64,000 bases of DNA from assembly GCF_004118325.1 (NCBI RefSeq), contig NZ_RDFA01000001.1:480424-544423 (forward strand), in the 5' to 3' direction. The position numbers and the translations under genes are program-made. Below are positions 55,838 through 64,000 of the stretch, one piece after another (positions within the stretch are counted from its first letter, which is position 1; each line of letters opens with the position of its first letter). The notes below the pieces were generated by a model, which searched no databases, was not told the DNA's origin, and saw nothing but the letters and a program-made list of their open reading frames with translations. Source of the stretch: Halorientalis pallida (lineage in GTDB: Archaea > Halobacteriota > Halobacteria > Halobacteriales > Haloarculaceae).

Positions 55838-56196
55838 CTCTCCCGCCCGGTAACTTTCCGGATGCACGAGGACCCGAACGGGCCGTGTTCGCCGGCGTCG
55901 AACGTGATGAAGTAACCCGTCGAGATTTCGGCCCCACACCGTCGGCAGGAGAACTCGCCCTCTTTCGTGATCACGTCCGTCTCGAAGCTCACGTAGTCGT
56001 GGCTCGTCGGGCGGACGATACCGTCCTCGCGCTCGACGACCCCGCGGGCGACGGCCGTGTCCAGGATCTCGCGCTGGACGTTCGGGTCGGTGGAGACCGT
56101 CTCGATCCGGTCGAGCGCCGCGGCGACCGAAAGGGAGTCGTGTTCGAGGCTGGCGAGCAACTCCAGGCCGAGTTCCACCGGGTTCACGTCCTGCAC
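55834..56196 (-). CDS. DUF5830-type zinc-finger-like protein
   Basis: A 120-aa protein. The N-terminal helical half (VNPVELGLELLASLEHDSL, then ETVSTDPNVQREILDTAVARGV) resembles a winged helix. The C-terminal half has CRRCGAEISTGYFI with one more Cys in GPFGSSCIRK, so a zinc site is possible. It fits my memory of the haloarchaeal DUF5830 family. GTG 56196 is the best start; the upstream frame is not coding-like. Confidence 0.72.
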   Translation of the reverse strand: MQDVNPVELGLELLASLEHDSLSVAAALDRIETVSTDPNVQREILDTAVARGVVEREDGIVRPTSHDYVSFETDVITKEGEFSCRRCGAEISTGYFITFDAGEHGPFGSSCIRKVTGRES

Positions 56197-56279
56197 GCCG
56201 GATACTGTGACGGCTATCGAATTAAGCGTTGTGAGCCCACCACAAGAGGTATACGGCGCGGGCGTCGCCTCTTGTGTAG

Positions 56280-56948
56280 ATGCGAGGCGTGACGCGCCAG
56301 CGGTTACTCGTCGGGTCGATACTCGCCGCCGTGGCGGCCGTCGCCGTCGCCGGTCGGTCGCCGACCGCGATCCTCCGGTGGGCCGAGAGCCTCGCCGGTC
56401 AGCCGGCCCTGTTCGCGGTCGCGCTGGCGGGCCTGTACCTGTTTCGCCCGCTCGCACTCCTTCCGGTCGCGGTGTGTTCCGTCCTCGTCGGCTACGTCTA
56501 CGGCCTCGCTGGCATCCCCATCGCGATGGTGGGTGCGGCCGTGACCAACCTGCCGGTCTTCCTGCTGGCCCGCTACACGGACGTGGGCGGGCGGCTGGCG
56601 ACTCGGTTCGAGAGTCACGCCGGGCGGTTCGTCGCGACTGCCGGCGCGTTCCGGAGCGTCGTCGTGGCACGGCTTCTGCCACTGCCCTCGGACGCCGTCT
56701 CCTACGCGGCCGGGCTGACGCGGGTGCCGGTCCGGTACTACGTCCTGGGCTCGACCGTCGGGGAGATTCCCTGGATCGTCGCCGCCATCCTCGCGGGACG
56801 GTCGATGCACGACCTCACCGTGTCCGGGGCGAGCGTCGGCCCCGACGTAATCGTCGGACTGGTTGCGCTCGCGGCGCTGTTGCTCGCCGGGCCGGCCTAT
56901 CGGTATCTCACCGAGGAGCGACACCCTGGCACCGCCGACGCTCAGTAG
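56280..56948 (+). CDS. VTT-domain (TVP38/TMEM64/DedA-like) membrane protein
   Basis: A 222-aa membrane protein with about five hydrophobic segments. The VTT pattern is PLALLPVAVCSVLVGYVYG with FLLARYTDVG and RLLPLPSDAVSYAAGLTRV. These proteins are linked to lipid scrambling or transport. ATG 56280. Its end overlaps the convergent zinc finger gene by 7 bp. Confidence 0.85.
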   Translation: MRGVTRQRLLVGSILAAVAAVAVAGRSPTAILRWAESLAGQPALFAVALAGLYLFRPLALLPVAVCSVLVGYVYGLAGIPIAMVGAAVTNLPVFLLARYTDVGGRLATRFESHAGRFVATAGAFRSVVVARLLPLPSDAVSYAAGLTRVPVRYYVLGSTVGEIPWIVAAILAGRSMHDLTVSGASVGPDVIVGLVALAALLLAGPAYRYLTEERHPGTADAQ

Positions 56949-57100
56949 AAGGTGTCCGCACAGTCGTAGACGACGCCGTGTTCCGGACAGACGTACTTGC
57001 AGTGGCGACTGTACATCGGCCGCTCACACATCGGACAGGGGCGGCCAGCCGAATCGGACTCCCGACCATCGGTGCCAGGGCCACTGCGTTCCTCACTCAT
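56942..57100 (-). CDS. HVO_2523-type small zinc finger protein
   Basis: A 52-aa protein with four cysteines in CPMCERPMYSRHCKYVCPEHG and two histidines nearby, a compact zinc finger. The C-terminus DCADTFY is strongly conserved in haloarchaeal relatives (HVO_2523 type). Start ATG 57100; the remaining upstream frame is not coding-like. Confidence 0.8.
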   Translation of the reverse strand: MSEERSGPGTDGRESDSAGRPCPMCERPMYSRHCKYVCPEHGVVYDCADTFY

Positions 57101-57188
57101 ATATGCCGGATGAGGACAGCGCGGGCTTGACTCTTCGGGTCGATCCCGGTCCAATTCTAGAACCATCCCGAACGGAGTTCGGACAATC

Positions 57189-57196
57189 GGTTTACG
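57189..57196 (+). promoter_or_regulatory. TATA-like box of the oxidase gene
   Basis: GGTTTACG, 23-30 nt before the ATG at 57219. Confidence 0.4.
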
Positions 57197-57218
57197 TGGG
57201 TATCACCTCCGGATAGGT

Positions 57219-58700
57219 ATGTCACGGCTCCGTGAGCAGGTGTCGAACGCACTACCGACGGTGGTAGTCGGTCTGGTCGCCGGGATCACCGCCGTCGTCG
57301 GCTCGTACGCGGCCGCCGGGTTCACCCCGTCGTTCGTCGTCACGCCGGTCACGAACTGGATCCGCGAGACGAGCCCCGCAGTGGTCACCAACTCGATCAT
57401 CGAGAACCTCGGGAGTCTCGGCCAGTCGCTGCTCTTTCTGAGTGCCGTCGCGCTGTTCGTCGGCGGTGTCGCCGCGCTGGTCGTCGGCTCGCGATACCTC
57501 GGCAAGCGGCTCAACAACCGGGCGCTCCCGGTCGTCGCGACGACGGCCGGGACCTGGGCGGTCGTCGCCGTCACGACGGGTCAGGCGTTGCTCGCACTCG
57601 GCGCGGCGCTTCCGGCGGGCGTGGTCGTCCTCCTGTTCGTCGCCGCTCCGTCGCTGCCGATGCCGGAGGCTGTCGACTCGCGCCGCCGGCAGATCCTCTC
57701 GAGCGGGGTCGTACTGGCCGGGTTCGGTCTCGCCGGGTACGCCGTCGGCCAGCGCCGCACGCCCGATCTCGGTGGCAAACCGCTCGCGGAGAACTCGACA
57801 CAGCAGCAACTCCTCCAGGGCGCCGCCGAGAAGTCCTTCTCGATGGACGGTGCGGAACCACTGGTCAGCGAGAACTTCTACACCGTCGACATCGCCAACG
57901 TGAACCCGACGGTCGACGAGTCCGAGTGGGAACTGACGATCACCGGTGCGGTCGACGAGAAGGTGACGCTCGATTACGCGGCGCTGAAGGGGATGGAGTC
58001 GGTCGACCGTTTCGAGACGATCCGCTGTGTCGGCGAGGACCTCAACGGGAAGAAGATGGACACCGCCCTCTGGACGGGCGTGCCGTTGCAGGACCTGGTC
58101 GCACGGGCCGGCCCGAACGGCGACTGTGACTGCGTGCGTCTCCGGGCGGCCGACGACTACTACCAGGTGTTCCCGATGGACGCGCTGGAAGACAGCCTGC
58201 TCGTATACGGGATGAACGGCAACGCGCTCCCGCGTGGCCACGGCTATCCCGTCAGAGCGCTGATCCCGGGCCACTGGGGTGAGATCCAGGTCAAGTGGCT
58301 CGGCGAGATCGAGGTTCTCGACCAGGACGCCGAGGGCTACTGGGAGAAGAAGGGCTGGCACGGAACCGGCCCCGTCGAGACCGTCGCGAAACTGCACGCT
58401 CTCAACGACCTCGACGACGGGCGCAAGGAAGTCGGCGGCCACGCCTACGCCGGGGTTCGCGGCATCCAGCAGGTGGAGGTGTCGACCGACGGCGGATCGA
58501 CCTGGAACGAGGCCGAACTCACGGAGCCCCTGGAGGGAATCGACGCCTGGCGACAGTGGCGCTACCGCTACGATCCGCCGAGTGGGTCCCACGAAGTGGT
58601 CGTTCGCGCCACCGACGGGGAGGGACGGCTCCAGCCCCGCGAGGAGAGTGGCTCCTTCCCGAGCGGTGCGACCGGCTGGGTGTCCGAGACCGTCCAGTGA
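57219..58700 (+). CDS. Membrane-anchored molybdopterin oxidoreductase (sulfite oxidase family)
   Basis: A 493-aa protein. The first 180 residues have about five hydrophobic helices, and residues 215-400 are a sulfite-oxidase-type Moco domain. The molybdenum cysteine is C270 in ETIRCVGEDLNG, followed by GVPLQDLVARAG and NALPRGHGYPVRALIPGHWG. A Mo-co dimerisation domain ends the protein. There is no heme domain. The membrane part may pass electrons to quinones or fix the enzyme; substrate unproven. Confidence 0.85.
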   Translation: MSRLREQVSNALPTVVVGLVAGITAVVGSYAAAGFTPSFVVTPVTNWIRETSPAVVTNSIIENLGSLGQSLLFLSAVALFVGGVAALVVGSRYLGKRLNNRALPVVATTAGTWAVVAVTTGQALLALGAALPAGVVVLLFVAAPSLPMPEAVDSRRRQILSSGVVLAGFGLAGYAVGQRRTPDLGGKPLAENSTQQQLLQGAAEKSFSMDGAEPLVSENFYTVDIANVNPTVDESEWELTITGAVDEKVTLDYAALKGMESVDRFETIRCVGEDLNGKKMDTALWTGVPLQDLVARAGPNGDCDCVRLRAADDYYQVFPMDALEDSLLVYGMNGNALPRGHGYPVRALIPGHWGEIQVKWLGEIEVLDQDAEGYWEKKGWHGTGPVETVAKLHALNDLDDGRKEVGGHAYAGVRGIQQVEVSTDGGSTWNEAELTEPLEGIDAWRQWRYRYDPPSGSHEVVVRATDGEGRLQPREESGSFPSGATGWVSETVQ

Positions 58701-58751
58701 TCGAGACCAGCATCCATAAACGGGAACCGTGAGAACTGCGACCAACTGTCG

Positions 58752-59027
58752 ATGGAAAAGGCCCTGTGGTACCTGCTGGCCGGCACGCGGGGGGGTGAGA
58801 ACCGCGCCCGGATCATCCGGACGCTCGACGAGCGCCCGCGGAACGCGAACCAGCTCGCCGAACATCTGGACGTGGACTACAACACCATTCGTCACCACCT
58901 GGAGATGCTCGAAGACCACGACGTGGTCGAACCGGGCGGTGACGACTACGGCCAGCTGTATTTCCTCACGGACCGCTTCGAACACCACCGCGACGCCTTC
59001 GAGGAAATCATCGAACACGTGGAGTAA
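58752..59027 (+). CDS. ArsR-like winged-helix regulator
   Basis: A 91-aa winged helix: GGENRARIIRTLDERPRNAN, then QLAEHLDVDYNTIRHHLEML is the recognition helix, and GQLYFLTDRFEHH the wing. It lies 3 bp from the membrane gene downstream, so the pair forms an operon. A TATA-like CCATAAA (58714-58720) precedes it. Confidence 0.82.
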   Translation: MEKALWYLLAGTRGGENRARIIRTLDERPRNANQLAEHLDVDYNTIRHHLEMLEDHDVVEPGGDDYGQLYFLTDRFEHHRDAFEEIIEHVE

Positions 59028-59030
59028 CCT

Positions 59031-59327
59031 ATGGCAATGAGTACCTGGATCACGATCGCGAGCGGGCTCGCCGCACTGAACGTGCTGTTGCTGGCGGCGC
59101 TTGGCTTCGTCTGGTTACGCAACTACCGCCAGTTCAAGTCGCCACTGGTGCTGGGCCTGCTGGCCTTCTCGGCCGTGATGCTCGTCGAGAACCTCGGTGC
59201 CATCTACTTTTTCTTCTCGATGGGCATGCTGTACGCCAACGACGTGATTGCCCAGCAGTTCGCCGTCGCCCTGCGCGGGCTGGAGACCGTCGCGCTGGCC
59301 GTCCTGACGTACGTCACCTGGCAGTAG
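59031..59327 (+). CDS. Small three-helix membrane protein (DUF7521-type)
   Basis: A 98-aa protein with three hydrophobic segments (WITIASGLAALNVLLLAALGF, LLAFSAVMLVENLGAIYFFF, and a C-terminal one ending in TYVTWQ). It is coupled to the preceding winged-helix gene, a pairing common in haloarchaea. ATG 59037 is an alternative start. The function may be sensing or signalling; unknown. Confidence 0.72.
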   Translation: MAMSTWITIASGLAALNVLLLAALGFVWLRNYRQFKSPLVLGLLAFSAVMLVENLGAIYFFFSMGMLYANDVIAQQFAVALRGLETVALAVLTYVTWQ

Positions 59328-59342
59328 CGGGGCGTGCCGTCG

Positions 59343-59870
59343 TTACTCCTGATCCTCGCCCTCCTCGACCCAGGCGGAGAGATCCGACACGGCTTCCAGT
59401 CCCTCGTGGGCGAGTTCGAGTTCCTCCGTGGCGACCCCGGACCGGTCGGCGACGAGTTCCGGCCCGGTCCACTCGACAGGCGTCGCCGAAAGACACCGCC
59501 AGCCCCGGACCGGCCGACCGGCCCCGTCACACAGGAGGACGTGGACCGTCCGCGGTTTCGCCGTCCCCGCCACCCACTCTTGCACCCAGTCCCACAGCGT
59601 CGTGTCGTCGCCGACGCCACGGCGGAGGTGCAGGTTGGGTGACTGGGTACGGCGGCGCTCGGTCGCGGGCAGCGACTCGCGATACTGGTCGAACCAGTCG
59701 CCGAAGTCCCACCAGGGGCTGTCGTCGGTGTCGCCGGGGGCCGACTCCGTCTCGTCGGGTGCCACCTCGACGCGAACGGAGAGGCCGCGGACGGCGGTGA
59801 ATCCCAGCCGAGTCTCCGTCCCGATGTCGACCTCGAACCGGTGGCCAGGGTAGGGATCGTCACCAGGCAT
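59343..59870 (-). CDS. Phage tail tube-like protein (T4 gp19/eCIS tube family), 2
   Basis: A 175-aa protein. The N-terminus PYPGHRFEVDIGTETRLGFTAVRGL and the core NLHLRRGVGDDTTLWDWVQEW are typical of the contractile-tail tube/TIGR02241 family. The insertion at about 40-80 (acidic, W-rich) is common in the larger tube protein. It follows the shorter tube gene by 39 bp in the same direction. No sheath, baseplate or spike gene is within the window. Confidence 0.78.
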   Translation of the reverse strand: MPGDDPYPGHRFEVDIGTETRLGFTAVRGLSVRVEVAPDETESAPGDTDDSPWWDFGDWFDQYRESLPATERRRTQSPNLHLRRGVGDDTTLWDWVQEWVAGTAKPRTVHVLLCDGAGRPVRGWRCLSATPVEWTGPELVADRSGVATEELELAHEGLEAVSDLSAWVEEGEDQE

Positions 59871-59909
59871 CGGGTGGCCCTCGCAGGTCAGGCGTCGGTC
59901 CAGCGACCG

Positions 59910-60350
59910 TCATGCGACGCGCTCGAACCCCTCACAGACGAGTTCGAGCGATTCGATGGCCACGTCCTCGCCGGTGGCGTCGAGTCGCGGGGCCTGGTAG
60001 GTCGCGGGCCACACGTCCCGGAGTTCCCAGCGCGCGCCGGCGTTGCCCTCCCGGTCGAGGACGACGACCGCGGCCGTCCGGCGCGCTTCGTCGACCTTGC
60101 CCTGTTCGACCAGCGTCCGCCACTCTGACAGTTCGATGGAGTCGTCGGTGACGCCGCTCCGGAGGACGACCCGGCCGTAGCGGTTCAGGCCCGCCAGCTG
60201 ACGCACCGTCGGCGGGTCGGTCCCCTCACGGTACTCGATCACGTCCGTACTGCTGGCTGGCTGGCGACACTTCGCGAAGCCGGCCTTGGCGATCCCCTCG
60301 ATCTCCAGCAGGAACCGCACGTTCCGGTAGGGACCGTGTTTGTCCGGCAC
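59910..60350 (-). CDS. Phage tail tube-like protein (T4 gp19/eCIS tube family), 1
   Basis: A 146-aa protein. FLLEIEGIAKAGFAKCRQPA, then EYREGTDPPTVRQLAGLNRYG and a VWPATYQAPRLDATGEDVAIESLEL ending match the small tail-tube protein family used by phages and contractile injection systems. GTG 60350 is the start; GGAGGG lies about 16 nt upstream. It pairs with the larger tube gene downstream. Isolated in this window, so it may be a remnant or a component encoded elsewhere. Confidence 0.78.
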   Translation of the reverse strand: MPDKHGPYRNVRFLLEIEGIAKAGFAKCRQPASSTDVIEYREGTDPPTVRQLAGLNRYGRVVLRSGVTDDSIELSEWRTLVEQGKVDEARRTAAVVVLDREGNAGARWELRDVWPATYQAPRLDATGEDVAIESLELVCEGFERVA

Positions 60351-60562
60351 GGTTACGCCGTGCCCTCCGGTCGAAGTTCGACGTCGACTGTGCGTCCGCC
60401 TGCCGCGAGGCTCCGATACATTTCGTTTCGGCTTCAGACGAGGCGTACATAACGATGTCTCTGCCGACAGAGGGAAAGCGAAAATCGGCGCGTCCGCGTT
60501 CGGTCGGTCGCTCCCCGTAGTGTCACACGCTCCAAGTGCGAAGGGGGTCCCAGACCGTCAGA

Positions 60563-63500
60563 TCAGCACTCCGACCAGCCACAGGACTCGCAGGTCTTGC
60601 AACCCTCCGAGTAGTACAGCGTCATTGCGCCACAGTCGGGGCACTCCGGGCTCTCGCCGCTGGAGATGAGTTCCTGTGTCGCGTCGTCACCGGATTTGGT
60701 CTGTGCCTTGGCCCCACCGTCAGGCTCGGGCGCGCCCGCACCGGTGTCGGCGACGGCCTCGGCGTTGGGGTCCTCGGCGGTCTCGGTCTCGGCGGCCGTC
60801 TCCTCGAGGGTCTTCTGTTCGGGGTAGCCCTTGTCGATCTCGTCGTCGAGGTAGCGACGCAGGGCCGTCCCGATAGCGTCCGGGATGGACTGGATCTGCT
60901 CGCCCTTGTCCCAGGCGACCTTCGGACTCCGGGTGCCCTGGAGTTCGTCGACGATCTCCATCGGGTCGACGCCGCTGCGCAGGGCCGTCGAGATGACCTT
61001 CGCCAGCGCCTCGGTGAAGGAGTTGGTGAAGCCACCGGAGTGGCCGATGTTGGCGAACAGCTCGAACGGTTCGCCCGTCTCGGGGTCCTCGTTGATGGTC
61101 ACGTACACCTTCCCGTAGCCGGTGTCGATGCGCTGGGAGACGCCCCGGAGCGCGTCGGGCCGGGAGCGCTTGTCGGCGTACTTGCTGGCGTCCAGGTCGA
61201 ACAGGTCCTCGGCGGTCACGTCGAGTTCGGCCTGCACGTCCTCGTGGTCGAGGAACGCGTCGAGGCTCCCGAAGATGTCCCGGATCTGTTCGCTGAGGAC
61301 TTCGGCGGCCTCCTCCTCGTCCATCTCGGCGAACTCGGTGTTGTCCGCGCGGGTCGTCAGCACCTGCTTCGAGCGGGTGCCGTCGCGGTAGTAGGTGACG
61401 CCCTTACCGCCGTGTTCGTAGATGTACTCGAACACTTCCTTGGCGTCCTCGACCGAGGAGTCGTTGGGGGCGTTGACCGTCTTCGAGATGGCCGAGTCGA
61501 CGCCCTCCTGACAGGCCGTCTGGATCGCGGCGTGCTGTTTGGCCGTGAGGTCCTGGGTGGTGACGAACAGTTCGCCGATGGCGTCCGGCACGGTGTCGAG
61601 GCCGTCGATGCCGTCGAACCGGTTCTCGGCCATCTGGTCCTGGGCCTCCTGTTTGACGGCGTCGACGTCGATGCCGTTCTCCTCGAGGACGCGGAGGAAG
61701 TAGTCGTCGAACTCCACCAGCATCTCGTCGCCCTGCACGTCGTCGGAGACGTTCTTGTAGTAGGCGACGTTGTAGATGGGCTCACAGCCGCCGGTGGTGT
61801 TGCCGACCATGCTCGTGGTGCCGGTCGGCGCGATGGTCGTCGTGTTGTGGTTGCGGATGGCGAAGCCGTCTTCCCACTCGTCGGCGTCGAGGCCGGTCTG
61901 TTTCTCGAACCACTCGCGGTACTCCGTCGGGTTCGCGTACTTCGAGTTGTCCCACTCGTCGAACGCGTCGCGTTCCTCGGCGAGTTCGTGGGAGGCCCAC
62001 TTCGAGCCGTGGTTGATCTGACGCATGATCTGTCGCGCGACCTCGTTGGAAGCCTCGTCGCCGTACTTCATCCCGAGCTGGACGTACAGCTGGGCCAGCC
62101 CCATCACGCCGAGGCCGATCTTGCGCATCTCCCGGACCTTCTGCTCGATCTTCTCGACCGGGAAGTCCGACATGGTGACCACGTTCTCCAGGAAGCGCGT
62201 CCCCATCTCGATGCGGTGGTCGAACTCGTCGGTGTCGAGTGCTTCCTCGAGGAAGGCGTCGACGGCGTCTTCGAGACTGTCGTACTCGTCGAGATGTTCC
62301 TCGGACCAGAGACGCCAGTCCGGGGCGTCCTCGTCGGCCAGCGTCGAGAGGTTGATGTGCCCGAGGTTACAGGCCTCGTACTCTTCGAGGGGCTGTTCCC
62401 CACAGGGATTGGTCGCGAGGATCTGGTGATCCGGATGTTCCTCCACGTCGAAGGAGTGTTCCTTGTTGACGCGTTCGAGGTAGATCACGCCGGGTTCGCC
62501 GTTCTCGTGGGCGCCCTCGACGATGTGTTCCCAGACCTTCTCGGCGGGCACCGAGAGGATCTCGCCCACTTCGACGTGCTCGCCCAGTCCGAACATGTCG
62601 TACAGTTCCTTGGTCTCGGGCGTGGCGACGTGGGGTTCGTCGGTGCGCGGGTTGGTGAATGTGAACTCCTCGCCCGCCTTCACGGCGTCCATGAAGTCGT
62701 CGGTGATGCCGACGGAGATGTTGAAGTTCGACAGATGGCCCTCGACGGCGTTCCGGAGGTGTTCCGGGACCTTGCCGTCGTCGTCGATGAGCTCGCGCGC
62801 TTCCTCCAGCGCGTCGGCGAAGGAGGTGTGCGTGAAGTCGTCGGGGTCGTTCAGGCGCAGGGTCTCGGCCAGGCTCACGTCCTTGTTCTTGGCGTGGATG
62901 AACTGGATCACGTCCGGATGGGAGACGCGCATGACGCCCATCTGGGCACCCCGTCGGGCACCACCCTGGGCGATGGTCTCACACATCTGGTCGTACGTCC
63001 GCATGAACGTGATGGGGCCGGAAGCGATCCCGCCCGTAGAGCCGACGGCGTCCCCGTACGGTCGGAGCCGCCAAAAGGCGTAGCCCATGCCGCCGCCGGA
63101 CTGGAAGACTTGGGCGGCTTCTTTCGCTGTTTCGTGGATGTCGTCGATGTCGTCCTCGGGCGAGTCGACGAAACAGGCCGAGAGCTGCTGGAGTTCGTCG
63201 CCCGCGTTCATGAGTGTCGGCGAATTGGGCATGAAGGCGAGTCGCTCCATCAGGTTCTGGAACTCCTCGGCGGTCGCTTCGACGTGTTCCCGGACCGGGT
63301 CGGGGAGTTCGGGGACCAGCGTGTCGTAGGCGAACTTGTTGACGTTGTAGATAGAGAGCGTCGTCTCGGCGTCGGAATCGGCCGTGACGCCCGCGCCGAA
63401 GACTTCCGCGGCGAGTTCGTCCCGTCGCGGGTGGTCGGGCTTGAGCTGGTCGGGTGTGACGGTGATGTCCAGATCACGCTTCCCGGCCTCGAAGACGGCC

Positions 63501-63703
63501 TCGGCCAGGGCGATGTTCTTCCCGACTCGCTCGAAGAGGTCTTCCTGCTGTTCGATCAGTTCGCCGTCGGCGTCTTTCCGCAGATACCGCGCGGGGAGAA
63601 TGTTGTGGTAGGCGTTCCCGGTCAACCGCTCTTCGAGGGTGTCGCCCTCGGTGCGCTTGATCGGCAGCGTTACCTCGTCGGTCGAGAGGTCGTGCCGACT
63701 CAC
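60563..63703 (-). CDS. Adenosylcobalamin-dependent ribonucleotide reductase
   Basis: A 1046-aa class II ribonucleotide reductase, converting ribonucleotides to deoxyribonucleotides. Family segments: SACFVDSPEDDI, FQSGGGMGYAFWRLRP, NPCGEQPLEEYEACNLGHINLS (active-site Cys), and PTGTTSMVGNTTGGCEP. The C-terminal cysteine-rich finger ECPDCGAMTLYYSEGCKTCESCG renews the active site. GTG 63703 was chosen because GGAGGGG stands 7 nt upstream and the protein then begins SRHDLSTDEVTLPIKRTEGD, as in relatives. The open frame extends to TTG 63877 without coding features. Confidence 0.93.
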   Translation of the reverse strand: MSRHDLSTDEVTLPIKRTEGDTLEERLTGNAYHNILPARYLRKDADGELIEQQEDLFERVGKNIALAEAVFEAGKRDLDITVTPDQLKPDHPRRDELAAEVFGAGVTADSDAETTLSIYNVNKFAYDTLVPELPDPVREHVEATAEEFQNLMERLAFMPNSPTLMNAGDELQQLSACFVDSPEDDIDDIHETAKEAAQVFQSGGGMGYAFWRLRPYGDAVGSTGGIASGPITFMRTYDQMCETIAQGGARRGAQMGVMRVSHPDVIQFIHAKNKDVSLAETLRLNDPDDFTHTSFADALEEARELIDDDGKVPEHLRNAVEGHLSNFNISVGITDDFMDAVKAGEEFTFTNPRTDEPHVATPETKELYDMFGLGEHVEVGEILSVPAEKVWEHIVEGAHENGEPGVIYLERVNKEHSFDVEEHPDHQILATNPCGEQPLEEYEACNLGHINLSTLADEDAPDWRLWSEEHLDEYDSLEDAVDAFLEEALDTDEFDHRIEMGTRFLENVVTMSDFPVEKIEQKVREMRKIGLGVMGLAQLYVQLGMKYGDEASNEVARQIMRQINHGSKWASHELAEERDAFDEWDNSKYANPTEYREWFEKQTGLDADEWEDGFAIRNHNTTTIAPTGTTSMVGNTTGGCEPIYNVAYYKNVSDDVQGDEMLVEFDDYFLRVLEENGIDVDAVKQEAQDQMAENRFDGIDGLDTVPDAIGELFVTTQDLTAKQHAAIQTACQEGVDSAISKTVNAPNDSSVEDAKEVFEYIYEHGGKGVTYYRDGTRSKQVLTTRADNTEFAEMDEEEAAEVLSEQIRDIFGSLDAFLDHEDVQAELDVTAEDLFDLDASKYADKRSRPDALRGVSQRIDTGYGKVYVTINEDPETGEPFELFANIGHSGGFTNSFTEALAKVISTALRSGVDPMEIVDELQGTRSPKVAWDKGEQIQSIPDAIGTALRRYLDDEIDKGYPEQKTLEETAAETETAEDPNAEAVADTGAGAPEPDGGAKAQTKSGDDATQELISSGESPECPDCGAMTLYYSEGCKTCESCGWSEC

Positions 63704-64000
63704 GGACGCTCCCCTCCTTCCGGCGCTGTCTGACGTGCGATTCGCGACTGGGTCCTGGGCCTCTGACCTGTCATTTGTAACGGAACTCGTGTTGTCTCGG
63801 GTGGCAAATAACCCTTGTCGTTGGGGCGTTTTCCGCGTCGATACAGATGTAACTTGCTTGTCATTCCGTACCCGCAAGCACCGCTTCGCGGGCGTGATTG
63901 CTACGTCCAGTAGCGACGGACGGACGCTTCTTAAGCCTGGGCAGACCGGAGTGAAAGTGAAATCGTTACCTTCGGAACCCGAAGACGGGTCCGCTGTTTC
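63704..64000. other. Right edge: ribonucleotide reductase upstream region
   Basis: 297 bp to the window end. Minus-strand TATA-like TTATTT (about 63808-63813) could serve the reductase. A CTTAAG (63930-63935) may be a TATA-like element for either strand. No coding frame is recognised in the last 120 bp. Confidence 0.45.

Noticed and set aside
60536-63733. A 1065-aa open frame antisense to the ribonucleotide reductase gene
   Set aside because: It mirrors a well-conserved gene and has V/D/R-biased composition with no motif; typical of high-GC antisense frames.

Overview
The window is a dense, GC-rich (roughly two-thirds G+C) stretch of a haloarchaeal chromosome (class Halobacteria). The evidence is the acidic proteome, Tat-type lipoprotein signals, archaeal-type HMG-CoA synthase, replication factor C large subunit, B12-dependent ribonucleotide reductase, HalOD1/HTH_10/DUF7344-type regulators and an intron-containing elongator tRNA-Met. 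The ureBCAGDEF order and a linked urt transporter recall Haloarcula-like genera, but genus is inference.

Layout. 1-14 kb (mostly minus strand): glycine cleavage system split into gcvPA-gcvPB (133-2951) and gcvT-gcvH (11056-12539). Between them lie a Na+/H+ antiporter, a three-module beta-helix lipoprotein (plus strand), an SRPBCC protein and a Zn/Mn-type ABC transporter (znuA-znuC-znuB) with a palindromic operator candidate. thiC follows. 14-26 kb: urea module, with the urtABCDE uptake operon and a nickel permease on the minus strand and the complete urease operon ureB-C-A-G-D-E-F on the plus strand. The urtA and ureB upstream regions are long, AT-rich and contain palindromes.

26-36 kb: small regulators (HalOD1, DUF7344), NYN-domain protein, CaCA exchanger, TatD-like hydrolase, DUF2150 protein, two pilin-like secreted proteins, a CAP-domain protein, a lipoprotein and HMG-CoA synthase. 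36-52 kb: membrane HELLH metalloprotease, COG1709-type regulator, YdjM-like protein, RfcL, CtaA-like protein, malic enzyme-phosphotransacetylase fusion, RNase HI, CBS protein, a soluble chemotaxis transducer beside a PAS-GAF-HTH_10 regulator, 5-formyl-THF cyclo-ligase and a 58-aa DUF7331-type protein.

52-64 kb: elongator tRNA-Met (CAU) with a 66-nt intron, preceded on the plus strand by tandem 146-bp repeats that each carry the last 22 nt of the tRNA; a 653-aa surface protein with long acidic repeats; a PH-like/coiled-coil protein; VTT membrane protein; membrane-anchored sulfite-oxidase-family enzyme; a wHTH/membrane pair; two orphan phage-tail-tube/contractile-injection-type proteins; and the B12-dependent ribonucleotide reductase at the right edge.

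The points most worth a second look are the tRNA 3'-end repeat array, the isolated tail-tube pair, a family of intergenic elements with the core AAAAACGTGGGCGAAAAAGG, the copied 3' end of the HMG-CoA synthase gene, and the palindromes upstream of znuA, urtA, ureB and hmgS. No CRISPR array, transposase, rRNA or intact provirus is visible.
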